NCBI GenBank assembly: GCA_022795155.1
Contig: JAAWGF010000014.1
Span: forward strand, 1 to 39,776
Length of the DNA: 39,776 nt
Direction of reading: 5' to 3'
Source: Bacilli bacterium
GTDB lineage: Bacteria; Bacillota_I; Bacilli_A; RF39; UBA660
The number at the start of each line of letters is the position of its first letter. The first letter of the stretch is position 1. Position numbers and translations under genes: made by a program. The notes under the pieces are model-generated. The model was not told the DNA's origin and searched no databases. It saw only the letters and a program-made list of their open reading frames with translations. Shown here one piece after another: positions 7,177 through 17,147 of the stretch.

Positions 7177-10100
7177 TTAAAACAACGATAATTGACTAGA
7201 TTCATCCATACCTTCAAAAATATCCATCATTCGCATTTTTTCAATTAATGTTCCAGATATTTTGGCACGTTTTTGTAAATCTTCAATGCTTAAAAATTCT
7301 TGCTTTTCTCTTTCTTCAACGATGTTATTAGCAACTGTATCACCAAGTCCATCAATCGCATTAAATGGTGGATAGATTTCTGTATCATTTTTAGCTACCC
7401 AAACAATTGATTCACTATTATATAAATCAACATTTAAAAATTTAATACCACGAGCTGTTGCTTCTAAAGCAACTTTTAAACTTTCTAGTTGTCCTAATTC
7501 CTTATTAGTAGCTTCATAGCCTTTATTTTGAATTTCAATAATTTTTTTTCTAATGGCATCATAACCACCAATCATCGCATCTAAATCAACATCAGTTGCC
7601 TTTGATGAAAGCCATGATGCATAGAAATAAACAGGCATATGAACTTTATACCACGCAATTCTGAAGGCACTAATAACATAAGCAGCAGCATGGGCTTTAG
7701 GGAACATATATTTAATTTTACGACAGGATTCAATAAACCATTCGGGAATATTTGCCTCTTGCATAATTTCAACGAAGCCCTTCCATGTTTCTGGATCTTT
7801 ACTAGCCTTACCCTTACGGACAAATTCCATAATTTTAAAAGCTTTGATTGGTTTAACACCTTTATACATCAAATAAACCATAATATCATCACGACAGCCA
7901 ATTGTATCTTTAAATGGTACTAAAATATTGCCATTTTCATCAGGCGTACACAAATCTTTAGCATTTCCAAGCCAGACATCAGTTCCATGAGAAAGACCTG
8001 AAATTTTTACAAGTTCAGCAAATGTTGTTGGTTTTGTATCCTCAACTAGTTGGATTGTAAATGGTGTTCCGAATTCAGGAATACCTAAAGTACCTGTATT
8101 ACACATAATTTGTTCTTTAGTAACGCCTAGAGCTTTCGTTGATGTAAAAATACTCATTGTTTCTTTGTCATCTAGTGGCACCTTCATAATATCCGTTCCC
8201 GATTGTAATTGAATTAAACGAAGCTGCGTTGGATCTGAGTGACCTAAAATATCAAGTTTTAAGACACATTCTTCAATTGAGTGATAATCAAAGTGTGTTG
8301 TTCGCCATGCGGAATTAGGATCCTCAGCAGGAAACTGGAATGGTGTAAAATCAAAACATTCCATATAGTCAGGTATGACGACAATTCCTCCTGGATGTTG
8401 ACCTGTTGTTCTTTTGACCCCAGTACATCCAATTGCAAGGCGCTCAACTTCAGCTGTACGCATAACAATATTTTTATCTTCGCAATAACCCTTAACAAAT
8501 CCGAAAGCTGTTTTGTCAGCAACTGTACCAATTGTACCTGCCCTATAAACATTATCAGCTCCAAACAAAACTTTCGTATAAGCATGGGTACTAGCTTGAT
8601 TTAAATCCGAAAAGTTAAGATCAATATCAGGAACCTTATCAGCATTAAATCCTAAGAATGTCGCGAATGGCATATCCTGTCCATCTTTAATTAAAGATAT
8701 ATTACATTTAGGACACATTTTATCTGGCAAATCAAACCCTGAAGAATAATCAGCTCCAAGAGGGTTACCATTATCATCTTCAAAAATACTACATTTACAT
8801 TTACCACATCGATAATGTGCTGCTAGTGGATTAACTTCGGTTATTCCCATTAAAGTAGCAACAAATGAAGAACCTACAGATCCACGCGAACCAACTAAAA
8901 ATCCTTCATCATTTGAGTGTTTAACAAGGCGTTGCGCAATTAAATAAATTGGGTCGAATCCAGCACCGATAACCCCACCTAATGATTTTTTTAAATTCTT
9001 TTCAACCGCATCATCACTAAGCTCTTCATCAGATGTCTTTCTAATAAAAGCACGAACTAAATCTTTAACATCATCAGAACCTTTTAAAATAACTTCATGT
9101 AATCTCTTAAAAGATTCCTTTTTTAAATCCTCATCACTTAAATTGCTATCCTTTAAATCATCCTTAATGGCCGTTAAGACAACATCACCATATAATTCAG
9201 TCGCAATACGCTCTTCAATTGAATATGGGAGTGGTTCCCCATACCAAGCTCTTGCCTTATCATAAACTAAATCGGTAACAACGCGTGGACAATCAAGATA
9301 AGATTTCTCATCATCACTTTTAACTCGTGGCGAAAAAGGTGTACCACCAGTATCAGGAATGACTTCTAATTCATCAACCATATCTAATACTTTATTAGTA
9401 TTGGTAACAACTATTTCATAAGCTAAATCATTAGGTAAAAATGAAAAATCTTCTAACATTTCGCGAGTTGTTCTAAAATGTTGTGATGGGATACTTTTAA
9501 TATCATTTTTAGCAAGTGGATGCCTACCACCCCCAGGTACCTTCTGATTAACAATGATTTCGCGGTAAATTTTATCTTCTCTATAGAAATGATGAACATC
9601 ACCAGTTGCCACAATAATTTTACCAGCTGATATCGTTGCATCAATAACTTTACGAATATGATTTTGTAATTCGACCTTATCTTTAAAATCTCCAAGTTGA
9701 ATTAGATGATCATAAACTTCAGGTGGTTGAACCTCAACATAATTATAAAAATTAATAATATTTGTTAATTCTTCCCCTTCTTTACTTCTAGCTAAAGAGA
9801 AAACCTCTGATTCATAACAACCACTACCAATTAATAAGCCACTTCTAAGTTCATCTAATTTACTTCTTAAAATACGAGGCGTTTTATATAAATAAACCGT
9901 ATTAGCTAAAGATATAATCATAAATAAATTTTTAAGCCCCTCTTTATTTAGCGCAATCGCATTAAAATGATAAGTACGACCAAATTTATATATTTCATCT
10001 TTAGAAATCAATTTATCTAAATCACTGATTTTTTCGAATTTTTGAGCTTCCAATTTTTTTAACATTTTATGAAATACTAAGGCTGTTCCTTCGGCATCAT

Positions 10101-11958
10101 AGTCAGCTCGGTGGTGAGCATCTTCTTCCCAAGGGATATTATATCTTTTAACTAATGCCGAAAGCCCATGTCTAGCATAGCCTTGGTCTAATGTACGTGA
10201 TAACTCTAATGTATCAATGACAGTATTAGTAAATACACCTAAATTATATTTTCGCATTGACATTTCAATAAATGATATATCAAACTTAGCATTGTGAGCA
10301 ACCATTGGTAAATCACCAGCCCACTCTAAAAACTTTTTAGTAACCGTTTCTTCGTTATCCTTACCCTTAACCATTTCATCGGTAATGCAAGTAAGTTCGC
10401 TTATTCTATCAGGGATATGACGACCTGGATCAATTAATTCATCAAACCTATCAATAATGTTTCCATCTTTAATTTTGACTGCACCAATTTCAATCATTTG
10501 ATCAGCGCCACCTGCATTAAATCCCGTCGTTTCGGTATCGAATACGACATAAGTATTACTAATAAGTGGTTCATCAGTAGGTCTAACCACAATATTTACT
10601 GTATCATCTACTAACGTAAGTTCTGTTCCATATAGCCCTTTAAAAATAGGTGGATTTTTTAATAACTCTTTATTTTTTTCTAATTCGTTATTAAGTTCTT
10701 CTTTCTTAGTATTATCCGTTTCTTCTAATAAAGCATTCTCTAACTCTTCTATTTTTGCCTTAATTCCATTTTTTATTTTTTTATTATGTGATTTAATAAT
10801 TCCAAACGATATAGGAAATGCTTGACAACCACTATGATCAGTAATAGCTACCCCACGATAGCCCATCTTAATTGTTTTTTCAACTAATTCACAAGTATGT
10901 TTGCCTAAGTCTAATTTTGTAATGCCATCCATCTGACTCATCATTGTATGAGCATGAAGTTCAACTCTCTTAACTGGAGCATCATCAACCAATTCTTGTT
11001 TTTCAACTTTGAAATTATTTACATCAGTAGCACTTAAAGTTAATTCTTTTGAATAGTCATCATTTTTAACACTACCTTTTATTCTATACCAATTACCTAC
11101 TTTTAAAGCTTTATCGATTATATTAAATTCTTCTTCATCATTAACAAAAACTTTCGCATAAATACTATCTGTATAATCAGTCAATTTTAAAGTTATAATT
11201 TTAAGCCCTGTTTTAGTTGCTATGACATCTTTGCCAAATATTTCTACTTCAACAATAACCGTTCCTGTTGAAGAAATTGTATCTAGCCTAACAGCTTTAT
11301 CATCTACCTTTTTGCCAAAAACAATGTCGGGATTATCAGGTTCAACAATTAAAGGTAGCCTTTTATAATTTTTATCAGGTACCCACTTTCTTTTTTCCTC
11401 TTTAACAATTTCTGGACTACGCTCTAATAATTCTTTTGGAACATCTATTTTTAAATCATTTTGAATTTCTTTTCTAATTTCGTTATCATCTATAACATTA
11501 GTAGAAATATTTATATCATATCCTATCTTTTTATATAATAAAAGCAATTTCTCTTTTATATCATCAATTCTTAATTGTTGAGCCAAATTTAGAGCATTAA
11601 TTACTAAATTATTATTATTCACTTCTATTTTTAAATCAGCTAGCCCTTCGATAAGTTTTGAAGAAGCCGCTATTTTTTTAATTAGCAATTTATAATAACC
11701 CTTAATATCACTATCTTTCTTATTTAAGACCGTAAATAGTGCCTCAATACTAGATAATTCGTCATAAGACTTTTCTAGCAAGTCCATAAATTCAAAGTAA
11801 TCATAAGCATTTAACATATTATCAATAATAATATAAAAAACATATTTTGTTTTATCATGATTTCCAACTATTTTATCAACTTTTGAATTTTTAAAATTAT
11901 CATACTTTTCTTTTGGATAATTAATTTTTGTTAATAAAGTTTCCATATATTGTTGCAT
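7177..11958 (-). CDS. polC: DNA polymerase III PolC-type
   Basis: Main leading-strand replicative polymerase with built-in proofreading. The ATG follows AGGTGG. At 1593 residues it is longer than the usual ~1440. Order of domains: N-terminal region (1-210), OB fold (about 225-310), PHP domain with intact VELHAHTMMSQMDG (about 335) and AITDHSG, DEDD exonuclease inserted in PHP (DTETTG about 472; VAHNAKFD; HHRADYDAE), then the polymerase. The polymerase has a zinc-binding CGKCKC (about 1048) and MCPKCN (about 1079), SRGSVGSSFVATL, and catalytic PDIDLNF (about 1110). The last residues QLSLF match the sliding-clamp-binding motif. Two extra segments explain the length: a charged coiled coil inside PHP (about 385-440) and a helical stretch of ~65 residues before GVIGAGFDPIYLI. 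It is transcribed apart from rpoE. Confidence 0.98.
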   Translation of the reverse strand: MQQYMETLLTKINYPKEKYDNFKNSKVDKIVGNHDKTKYVFYIIIDNMLNAYDYFEFMDLLEKSYDELSSIEALFTVLNKKDSDIKGYYKLLIKKIAASSKLIEGLADLKIEVNNNNLVINALNLAQQLRIDDIKEKLLLLYKKIGYDINISTNVIDDNEIRKEIQNDLKIDVPKELLERSPEIVKEEKRKWVPDKNYKRLPLIVEPDNPDIVFGKKVDDKAVRLDTISSTGTVIVEVEIFGKDVIATKTGLKIITLKLTDYTDSIYAKVFVNDEEEFNIIDKALKVGNWYRIKGSVKNDDYSKELTLSATDVNNFKVEKQELVDDAPVKRVELHAHTMMSQMDGITKLDLGKHTCELVEKTIKMGYRGVAITDHSGCQAFPISFGIIKSHNKKIKNGIKAKIEELENALLEETDNTKKEELNNELEKNKELLKNPPIFKGLYGTELTLVDDTVNIVVRPTDEPLISNTYVVFDTETTGFNAGGADQMIEIGAVKIKDGNIIDRFDELIDPGRHIPDRISELTCITDEMVKGKDNEETVTKKFLEWAGDLPMVAHNAKFDISFIEMSMRKYNLGVFTNTVIDTLELSRTLDQGYARHGLSALVKRYNIPWEEDAHHRADYDAEGTALVFHKMLKKLEAQKFEKISDLDKLISKDEIYKFGRTYHFNAIALNKEGLKNLFMIISLANTVYLYKTPRILRSKLDELRSGLLIGSGCYESEVFSLARSKEGEELTNIINFYNYVEVQPPEVYDHLIQLGDFKDKVELQNHIRKVIDATISAGKIIVATGDVHHFYREDKIYREIIVNQKVPGGGRHPLAKNDIKSIPSQHFRTTREMLEDFSFLPNDLAYEIVVTNTNKVLDMVDELEVIPDTGGTPFSPRVKSDDEKSYLDCPRVVTDLVYDKARAWYGEPLPYSIEERIATELYGDVVLTAIKDDLKDSNLSDEDLKKESFKRLHEVILKGSDDVKDLVRAFIRKTSDEELSDDAVEKNLKKSLGGVIGAGFDPIYLIAQRLVKHSNDEGFLVGSRGSVGSSFVATLMGITEVNPLAAHYRCGKCKCSIFEDDNGNPLGADYSSGFDLPDKMCPKCNISLIKDGQDMPFATFLGFNADKVPDIDLNFSDLNQASTHAYTKVLFGADNVYRAGTIGTVADKTAFGFVKGYCEDKNIVMRTAEVERLAIGCTGVKRTTGQHPGGIVVIPDYMECFDFTPFQFPAEDPNSAWRTTHFDYHSIEECVLKLDILGHSDPTQLRLIQLQSGTDIMKVPLDDKETMSIFTSTKALGVTKEQIMCNTGTLGIPEFGTPFTIQLVEDTKPTTFAELVKISGLSHGTDVWLGNAKDLCTPDENGNILVPFKDTIGCRDDIMVYLMYKGVKPIKAFKIMEFVRKGKASKDPETWKGFVEIMQEANIPEWFIESCRKIKYMFPKAHAAAYVISAFRIAWYKVHMPVYFYASWLSSKATDVDLDAMIGGYDAIRKKIIEIQNKGYEATNKELGQLESLKVALEATARGIKFLNVDLYNSESIVWVAKNDTEIYPPFNAIDGLGDTVANNIVEEREKQEFLSIEDLQKRAKISGTLIEKMRMMDIFEGMDESSQLSLF

Positions 11959-11974
11959 ACTACCACCTATTAAA

Positions 11975-11983
11975 ATTATAACA
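11975..11983 (-). promoter_or_regulatory. polC extended -10 promoter
   Basis: TGTTATAAT (TGnTATAAT) on the minus strand, a few bases ahead of the polC ribosome site. No convincing -35 is seen, as is common for extended -10 promoters. Confidence 0.5.
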
Positions 11984-12011
11984 GAAATTATCTCTTTTAG
12001 AAATAAATATT

Positions 12012-12041
12012 AAAAAAATATGATATTTAAATTATATATCA
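12012..12041 (-). terminator. Probable rpoE terminator
   Basis: On the minus strand TGATAT pairs with ATATCA around a 9-base loop, one base later running into seven T. The stem is AT-rich, so the assignment is moderate. Confidence 0.45.
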
Positions 12042-12045
12042 CATT

Positions 12046-12489
12046 TTATTCTTCTTCAGCATCTTCATCATCAATTATTGCTAAATCGTCCAAATCATCA
12101 TCAACGTCATCTAAATCATCATCAATTGAACTAATCTCTTCTTCTACATCTAATTCATCATCTTCAGAAACTTCTTCAGCATCTATTTCTTCAGATTCTT
12201 CAATATCCTCTTCGTCATCATCCTCAACAACAACATCTATTTTATGATTATCACGAATATCCCATTCAGCATTATCTAAAAGAACAAATCTTTTATCAAT
12301 TGTCAAAGATGTATAATAATCCCCTATTTTAGATGCATATTCTTCATCAGTATAATCTAATAAATCGCAAATAAGTTTAAATATTGCTGGTGTTGTCATT
12401 GTTTTTTTATTTTCTTTAAGTAACATATAAGTTAAATCAGTATAAGAAAGAACCTCTAATTCCTCTTTTGTCATTTCTTTTAAACTCAT
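12046..12489 (-). CDS. rpoE: DNA-directed RNA polymerase subunit delta
   Basis: Bacillota-specific RNA polymerase accessory subunit that speeds enzyme recycling and lowers non-specific nucleic-acid binding. ATG 12489 (MSLKEMTKEELEVLSYTDL) is chosen over an in-frame ATG at 12507 because the GGAGGG ribosome site lies between them. The 147-residue protein has the folded HARE-HTH domain in the first ~85 residues and then an almost purely Asp/Glu tail (from DVVVEDDDEED), as in known delta subunits. It has its own promoter inside the 3' end of argS. The order YwiB-like, argS, rpoE resembles that of other Bacilli. Confidence 0.95.
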   Translation of the reverse strand: MSLKEMTKEELEVLSYTDLTYMLLKENKKTMTTPAIFKLICDLLDYTDEEYASKIGDYYTSLTIDKRFVLLDNAEWDIRDNHKIDVVVEDDDEEDIEESEEIDAEEVSEDDELDVEEEISSIDDDLDDVDDDLDDLAIIDDEDAEEE

Positions 12490-12533
12490 AATTTTTTCCC
12501 TCCACATTTTAGCCTTCTAACGTTACCGTTAAT

Positions 12534-12562
12534 ATATTATTACATTATCGTTGGAATGTCAA
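12534..12562 (-). promoter_or_regulatory. rpoE promoter inside the end of argS
   Basis: TTGACA, exactly 17 bases, TAATAT on the minus strand. The -35 lies within the last argS codons, so rpoE can be expressed apart from argS. Confidence 0.7.
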
Positions 12563-14216
12563 TCACTAATAGATTTAATAATTGTTTTATAATTTTATTT
12601 GTTAATGTCAGAACATAAATCCAATCATTTTTCTTTATTTCATCACTTAAATTATTTAAATGATTATTTTGATAAAATACATTTGTTAAAACACAAAGTT
12701 CGTATAAATAATCTGCAATATAGTTAGGTTTTCTTTCCCCAAATGCATTATTTAAAGCATATACTAAATTAACTATTTTGAATCGCAAATCCCTATCAAC
12801 ATCATTATATATAATGTCTGTTAAAGTATTTATATTACTGTTTTTAATCATTTTATTAATACGAAGATATGTGTATAAAATATAAGGTCCTGTTTTGCCT
12901 ACTACATCGGAAAACTTCGATAAGTCAAAAATATAATCTCGTTCACGAGCATTTTCTAAATCTGCGAACTTTAAGATGGCGTTAACAATTTTATCAATAT
13001 CCTCTTCACTCATATCCTTGTTAGTTTCTTTTTTAGAAATAAATATCTCTTTAGCTTGCTTAAATAAATTCTCTAATTTTGGTGTATCGCCACTTCTTGT
13101 TTTATAAGGTTTTCCATCACTACCATTAACAGTACCGTAACCCAAAAATTCCAGTTTTGATTTGTCGCAAATAGAAGCTTTATCAGATACTCTAAATACC
13201 TGTTCAAAATGCAAGTCCTGTCTATTATCAACTACATACAATATATGATCAGGATTATATTTTGTTACCCTTTCATAAATAGTAGCTAAATCCGTTGAAG
13301 CATAAAGATAAGCACCATTACTTTTTTTAAATACTAATGGTGGCAAAGGCTTTTTATCATCATCACTAGCTACTTCAACAACTAAAGCACCGTCACTCTT
13401 AATTAATAAATTATCTTTTTCTAAAATATTCTCAACTGGTTTTAAATATTGATAAGCATCACTTTCTCCTTGCCACAAATCAAAATTTACCGACAAATAA
13501 TCATAATTCTTTTTTATATCGGCAATAGATATGTCTCTAATCTTTTTAAAATAAGAATAATATAAGGAATTACCATCTTGTAATTTCTTTGTTATATCGG
13601 CACATTCTTGTTTTATACTTTCGTCGTCTTTACAAAGCCTATTCATTTCAGGATAAATATAATCTAAATAAGATATATCTAAATCTTCTATTTTTTTATT
13701 ATCGCGAATCATACCATATATAACTTCACCAATTTGTAAACCATAATCGCCTAAATGCACATCACTGAGTGTTTTATGACCCATATACTGAATAATACGT
13801 TTAATACTTTCTCCTACAATAGCTGTTCGTAAATGACCAACATGTAATGGCTTAGCAACATTTGGGCCACCATAATCTAAAATAAATAATTCTGTCTTTG
13901 TTGGCATAGCAAGATTAAATTTCTCATGGCAATTCATTTCTCGTATACAATCATTAAGTAATTTATCACTGATTGTTAAATTCAAATACCCATTTACAAT
14001 ATCTATTTTCTGATAATTATTAGAATTTATTCGCTCTTTAATAAAAAGCGCTATATCATTAGGTGATTTGTGTAATACTTTAGCATACCAAAAACAAGGT
14101 ATCGAATAATCACCCATTGTCTTTATTTTAGGTTGCTCTAAAATTATTTGATCAAAACTTATATAATCCTTTAAAACATCATATAGATCATTTTTTATTA
14201 TTTTCTTTATATCCAT
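12540..14216 (-). CDS. argS: Arginyl-tRNA synthetase
   Basis: Charges tRNA-Arg with arginine. The 558-residue length is typical. An N-terminal Add-1-like domain (1-105) is followed by the class I catalytic core with PNVAKPLHVGHLR (HIGH-type motif at 125-128) and HLGDYGLQIGEVIYG. The region YGTVNGSDGKPYKTRSGD fits the ArgRS family, many members of which lack a canonical KMSKS. The C-terminal anticodon-binding helices contain GPYILYTYLRINKM and end at IPTIM, where many relatives end in a short Met-rich tail. The start codon overlaps the stop of the DUF1934 gene (TAATG), with GAGGAG upstream, so the two are translationally coupled. Confidence 0.97.
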   Translation of the reverse strand: MDIKKIIKNDLYDVLKDYISFDQIILEQPKIKTMGDYSIPCFWYAKVLHKSPNDIALFIKERINSNNYQKIDIVNGYLNLTISDKLLNDCIREMNCHEKFNLAMPTKTELFILDYGGPNVAKPLHVGHLRTAIVGESIKRIIQYMGHKTLSDVHLGDYGLQIGEVIYGMIRDNKKIEDLDISYLDYIYPEMNRLCKDDESIKQECADITKKLQDGNSLYYSYFKKIRDISIADIKKNYDYLSVNFDLWQGESDAYQYLKPVENILEKDNLLIKSDGALVVEVASDDDKKPLPPLVFKKSNGAYLYASTDLATIYERVTKYNPDHILYVVDNRQDLHFEQVFRVSDKASICDKSKLEFLGYGTVNGSDGKPYKTRSGDTPKLENLFKQAKEIFISKKETNKDMSEEDIDKIVNAILKFADLENARERDYIFDLSKFSDVVGKTGPYILYTYLRINKMIKNSNINTLTDIIYNDVDRDLRFKIVNLVYALNNAFGERKPNYIADYLYELCVLTNVFYQNNHLNNLSDEIKKNDWIYVLTLTNKIIKQLLNLLVIDIPTIM

Positions 14217-14563
14217 TATATCTCCTCAAATTCTAATTTAAAATTTATAGTTTCTTCATTACTATTTATATTATATATAATTTCTATAGAATTTTCTAAA
14301 ACAACTAATTTTTCCGTTTTAATTTGTAATTCTAAATAATTATTACTCGGTTTAAGTAAATAAACTCCTTTAGTGTTTTCCTTTTTATCAAAGATAAGAT
14401 TTATCTTAAAATCTAAATTCTCTCTTGTCAATATAATAATATTAGAAATATCAATTATAACTGATACATCATTATCTTTATATATAATCTTATTTTCCTT
14501 TTTTATTCCTTTAAATAAAAATTTTTCATCATTAACAGTTGCTTTTATTCTAATTTTTGACAC
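14216..14563 (-). CDS. YwiB-like DUF1934 beta-barrel protein
   Basis: A 115-residue protein with the all-beta pattern of the DUF1934 (YwiB) family, lipocalin-like small barrels of unknown function. The start is GTG 14563 (MSKIRIKATVNDEKFLF), with GGTGAT seven bases upstream. Position supports the family call: in Bacillus-type genomes this family sits immediately upstream of argS, as here, where the two overlap by one base. The sequence is divergent, so the family assignment rests partly on synteny. Confidence 0.7.
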   Translation of the reverse strand: MSKIRIKATVNDEKFLFKGIKKENKIIYKDNDVSVIIDISNIIILTRENLDFKINLIFDKKENTKGVYLLKPSNNYLELQIKTEKLVVLENSIEIIYNINSNEETINFKLEFEEI

Positions 14564-14591
14564 AAATAAATCACCAACTTAACTGGAAGTA

Positions 14592-14600
14592 ATTATAGCA
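14592..14600 (-). promoter_or_regulatory. Promoter of the DUF1934-argS unit
   Basis: TGCTATAAT (extended -10) on the minus strand, about 30 bases before the GTG start. No clear -35. Confidence 0.55.
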
Positions 14601-14734
14601 TATAATCCTAATAAAAGGTACTATTTTTTTCAATTTTTTTATATTTAATATCAATTTCAAAAAAATATAATTATTTTACTTATATTTTTATCAAAAAAAC
14701 TAATAATAAATATAGTCAAAGGTTGGAGATTTAT

Positions 14735-16684
14735 ATGAAAATTTTTAAAAAATGTATCCTATTAACAAGCGCAATAGCTACTCTTGCTAGTATTTTTTAT
14801 ATTGGATTATATATTTATGCTAGAACTTGGCCAAAATTAGATATTGGAGCTGCTAATAGCTTTTATTTATATGATAATGAAAACAAACTTTTCACAGGCA
14901 GTAATTCTAATGATTGGATAAATTTAGAGCAAATTTCACCACATATGATAAATGCCACTATATCAATTGAAGATAAAAATTTTTATGCTCATAAAGGTTT
15001 CGATTTCCCAAGAATTTTTAAAGCGCTCTATATCAATTTAACCAATGGAAAAACCTTGCAAGGCGCTTCAACTATAAGTCAACAATATGCCAAAAATTTA
15101 TTCTTAGACTTTGGAAAAACATGGAATAGAAAAATTGATGAAGCATGGCTTACTATTAGACTGGAAGCATATTACACAAAAGATGAAATACTTGAAGGTT
15201 ACCTTAACACTATTAATTATGGTGGCATTTTTGGGATTGAAAATGCATCACATTATTATTTTAATAAAAGTGCTAGTGACTTAACGTTGGCTGAAGCTTC
15301 AATCTTAGCAGGTATACCTAAATATCCAGCCGAATATTCTCCATTAGTAAATGAGGATGCTGCTAAAGAAAGACAACTTTTAATTTTAAATTCTATGGTT
15401 AAAAATAAATATATAACAGAAGAAGAAAAAAATGAGGCCTATAATACAGAGTTAGTTTACTATGGGGTTGAAGAACGTAACAATTTAGCAACACTTATGT
15501 ACTATCAAGATGCGGTTATTGATGAATTAAAAAGTATAAACACTATTCCATCATCATTTTTAACAACTGGTGGTTTAAAAATATATACTAACCTAGATTT
15601 AAACTTACAAAAAGAGATGGAACAAAATATGAAAGAAAACATTACTAACGAAAAATTAGAAATTGCGAGCATCGCAATGGAACCACAAACTGGTAAAGTT
15701 TTAGCTTTAATTGGAGGAAAAGACTATTCTAAAAGTCAATTTAATCGAGCAACGAAAGCTAAAAGGCAAGTTGGTTCAACAATGAAGCCAATTCTTTATT
15801 ATGCCGCTTTAGAAAATGGGTTCACACCATCTACGACTTTTAATAGTACAAAAACAACTTTTGTTTTTAGTGAAAACCAAACTTATTCGCCTAAAAATTT
15901 CGGTGATCAATACCCCAATCGTGAAATAAGTTTAGCAGCAGCATTGGCTTATTCCGACAATATATACGCTGTTAAAACCAATCTTTTTTTAGGTGAAGAT
16001 ATTTTAGTAGATACCGCCAAACAACTAGGAATAAAAAGTCCATTAGAAGCAATCCCATCTCTAGCTTTAGGAACTGAAGAAATAAATATTATGGAAATGA
16101 TGCAGGCTTATGCCTCATTTGCCAATATGGGCTATGCGGTTACTCCGCACTTAATTGAACGTGTTGAAGATATGAATGGAAATATTTTATATGAATATAA
16201 AAACGAGCCAACCCAAATTTTAAATCAAAATTCTGTTTTTATTCTTAATGAACTATTAACTAATTCCTACTCAAGTGATTTTATTGATTATGGATACCCA
16301 ACTTGCTATAATATTGCCTATAAAATGACTCATAAATACGCTGTTAAAACTGGAACAACAGATACAGATATCTTAATATTTGGCTATAATCCTGATTTAT
16401 TAGTTGGTATATGGTCAGGATATGATGATAATTCGACAGTTTCTTCCGCCGAAAGTACCGGAATTAAAAATATGTGGATTGATACAATGGAAGATTACTT
16501 GATTAATAAAGAGGACCACTGGTATGAAATACCTGATAATATTGTTGGTGTATTAGTTAATCCAATTAGCGGTGAAATTACAAATGAAAATAAAAAAACT
16601 TTACTATACTATTTAAAGGGAACTGAACCATATCTAAAAAAATTAGAATTAGAGGATATTCTACCTGTTGATAAACAAGAATAA
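14735..16684 (+). CDS. Class A penicillin-binding protein (PBP1A family)
   Basis: Bifunctional peptidoglycan synthase, anchored by one N-terminal helix (about 9-28) and acting outside the membrane. ATG 14735 follows GGAG. The product is 649 residues. The GT51 glycosyltransferase has catalytic Glu79 in SIEDKNFYAHKGFD and LQGASTISQQYAKN (about 108-121). The transpeptidase has GSTMKP (SxxK, about 347), YSDN (SxN, about 405) and AVKTGTTDTD (KTG, about 536). All active-site motifs are intact. It is followed 37 bases later by tspO on the same strand, with no visible terminator between. Together with MltG it shows that this organism makes peptidoglycan. Confidence 0.96.
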   Translation: MKIFKKCILLTSAIATLASIFYIGLYIYARTWPKLDIGAANSFYLYDNENKLFTGSNSNDWINLEQISPHMINATISIEDKNFYAHKGFDFPRIFKALYINLTNGKTLQGASTISQQYAKNLFLDFGKTWNRKIDEAWLTIRLEAYYTKDEILEGYLNTINYGGIFGIENASHYYFNKSASDLTLAEASILAGIPKYPAEYSPLVNEDAAKERQLLILNSMVKNKYITEEEKNEAYNTELVYYGVEERNNLATLMYYQDAVIDELKSINTIPSSFLTTGGLKIYTNLDLNLQKEMEQNMKENITNEKLEIASIAMEPQTGKVLALIGGKDYSKSQFNRATKAKRQVGSTMKPILYYAALENGFTPSTTFNSTKTTFVFSENQTYSPKNFGDQYPNREISLAAALAYSDNIYAVKTNLFLGEDILVDTAKQLGIKSPLEAIPSLALGTEEINIMEMMQAYASFANMGYAVTPHLIERVEDMNGNILYEYKNEPTQILNQNSVFILNELLTNSYSSDFIDYGYPTCYNIAYKMTHKYAVKTGTTDTDILIFGYNPDLLVGIWSGYDDNSTVSSAESTGIKNMWIDTMEDYLINKEDHWYEIPDNIVGVLVNPISGEITNENKKTLLYYLKGTEPYLKKLELEDILPVDKQE

Positions 16685-16721
16685 TTTCTTGTTTTTTTAC
16701 ATATATAATAATGGTGAAAAA

Positions 16722-17144
16722 ATGAAAAAAAATATTTTAGAACTCATAAAATATCTTTTAATACCTCTAGTAGGTGGATTTATTATAGGTGTGATTTCAA
16801 ACACTACTAATTACAACCTTATAATACCATCAATAATTTTTCCAATTATCTGGACTATTCTCTATACATTAATGGGTATTTCTAGTTACCTTGTAAAGCG
16901 TGATGGAGGTAATCTTAAATTATATTATTTACAATTAATAATTAATTTTCTATGGCCTTTAATTTATTTCAATTTAGATGCCAAATTTTTAGCCCTGATT
17001 ATTATTATTATTTTAATTATTTTAGTAATTAATATGATTTCATATTTCAAAGAATATAATAAATTAGCTGCTAAATTACAAATACCATATCTTATTTGGT
17101 TAACCATAGCCTTATTGCTTAATATTGTGACTATCACCAATTAA
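16722..17144 (+). CDS. tspO: TspO/MBR family membrane protein
   Basis: Five-helix membrane protein of the TspO/peripheral benzodiazepine receptor family, linked to tetrapyrrole binding and stress signalling in other bacteria. The start is ATG 16722 (MKKNILELIKYLL) with GGTGA upstream; 141 residues, slightly short for the family. Family features are PSIIFPIIWTILYTLMGIS (Trp and Pro in helix 2), LQLIINFLWPLIYF (helix 3) and IPYLIWLTIALLLN (helix 5). It probably shares the PBP transcript. Its stop codon lies only three bases from that of the convergent lipoprotein gene. Confidence 0.85.
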   Translation: MKKNILELIKYLLIPLVGGFIIGVISNTTNYNLIIPSIIFPIIWTILYTLMGISSYLVKRDGGNLKLYYLQLIINFLWPLIYFNLDAKFLALIIIIILIILVINMISYFKEYNKLAAKLQIPYLIWLTIALLLNIVTITN

Positions 17145-17147
17145 ATA

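Noticed and set aside
7639-8604. Open frames on both strands within polC (7581-7859, 7639-7923, 8259-8585, 8281-8604)
   Set aside because: All lie inside the well-supported polC frame, lack ribosome sites and show no recognisable motifs.
12020-12247. Plus-strand Ser-rich open frame opposite rpoE
   Set aside because: It is the reverse complement of the Asp/Glu codons of the delta-subunit tail (GAT/GAA read as ATC/TTC and shifted to Ser), with no ribosome site.
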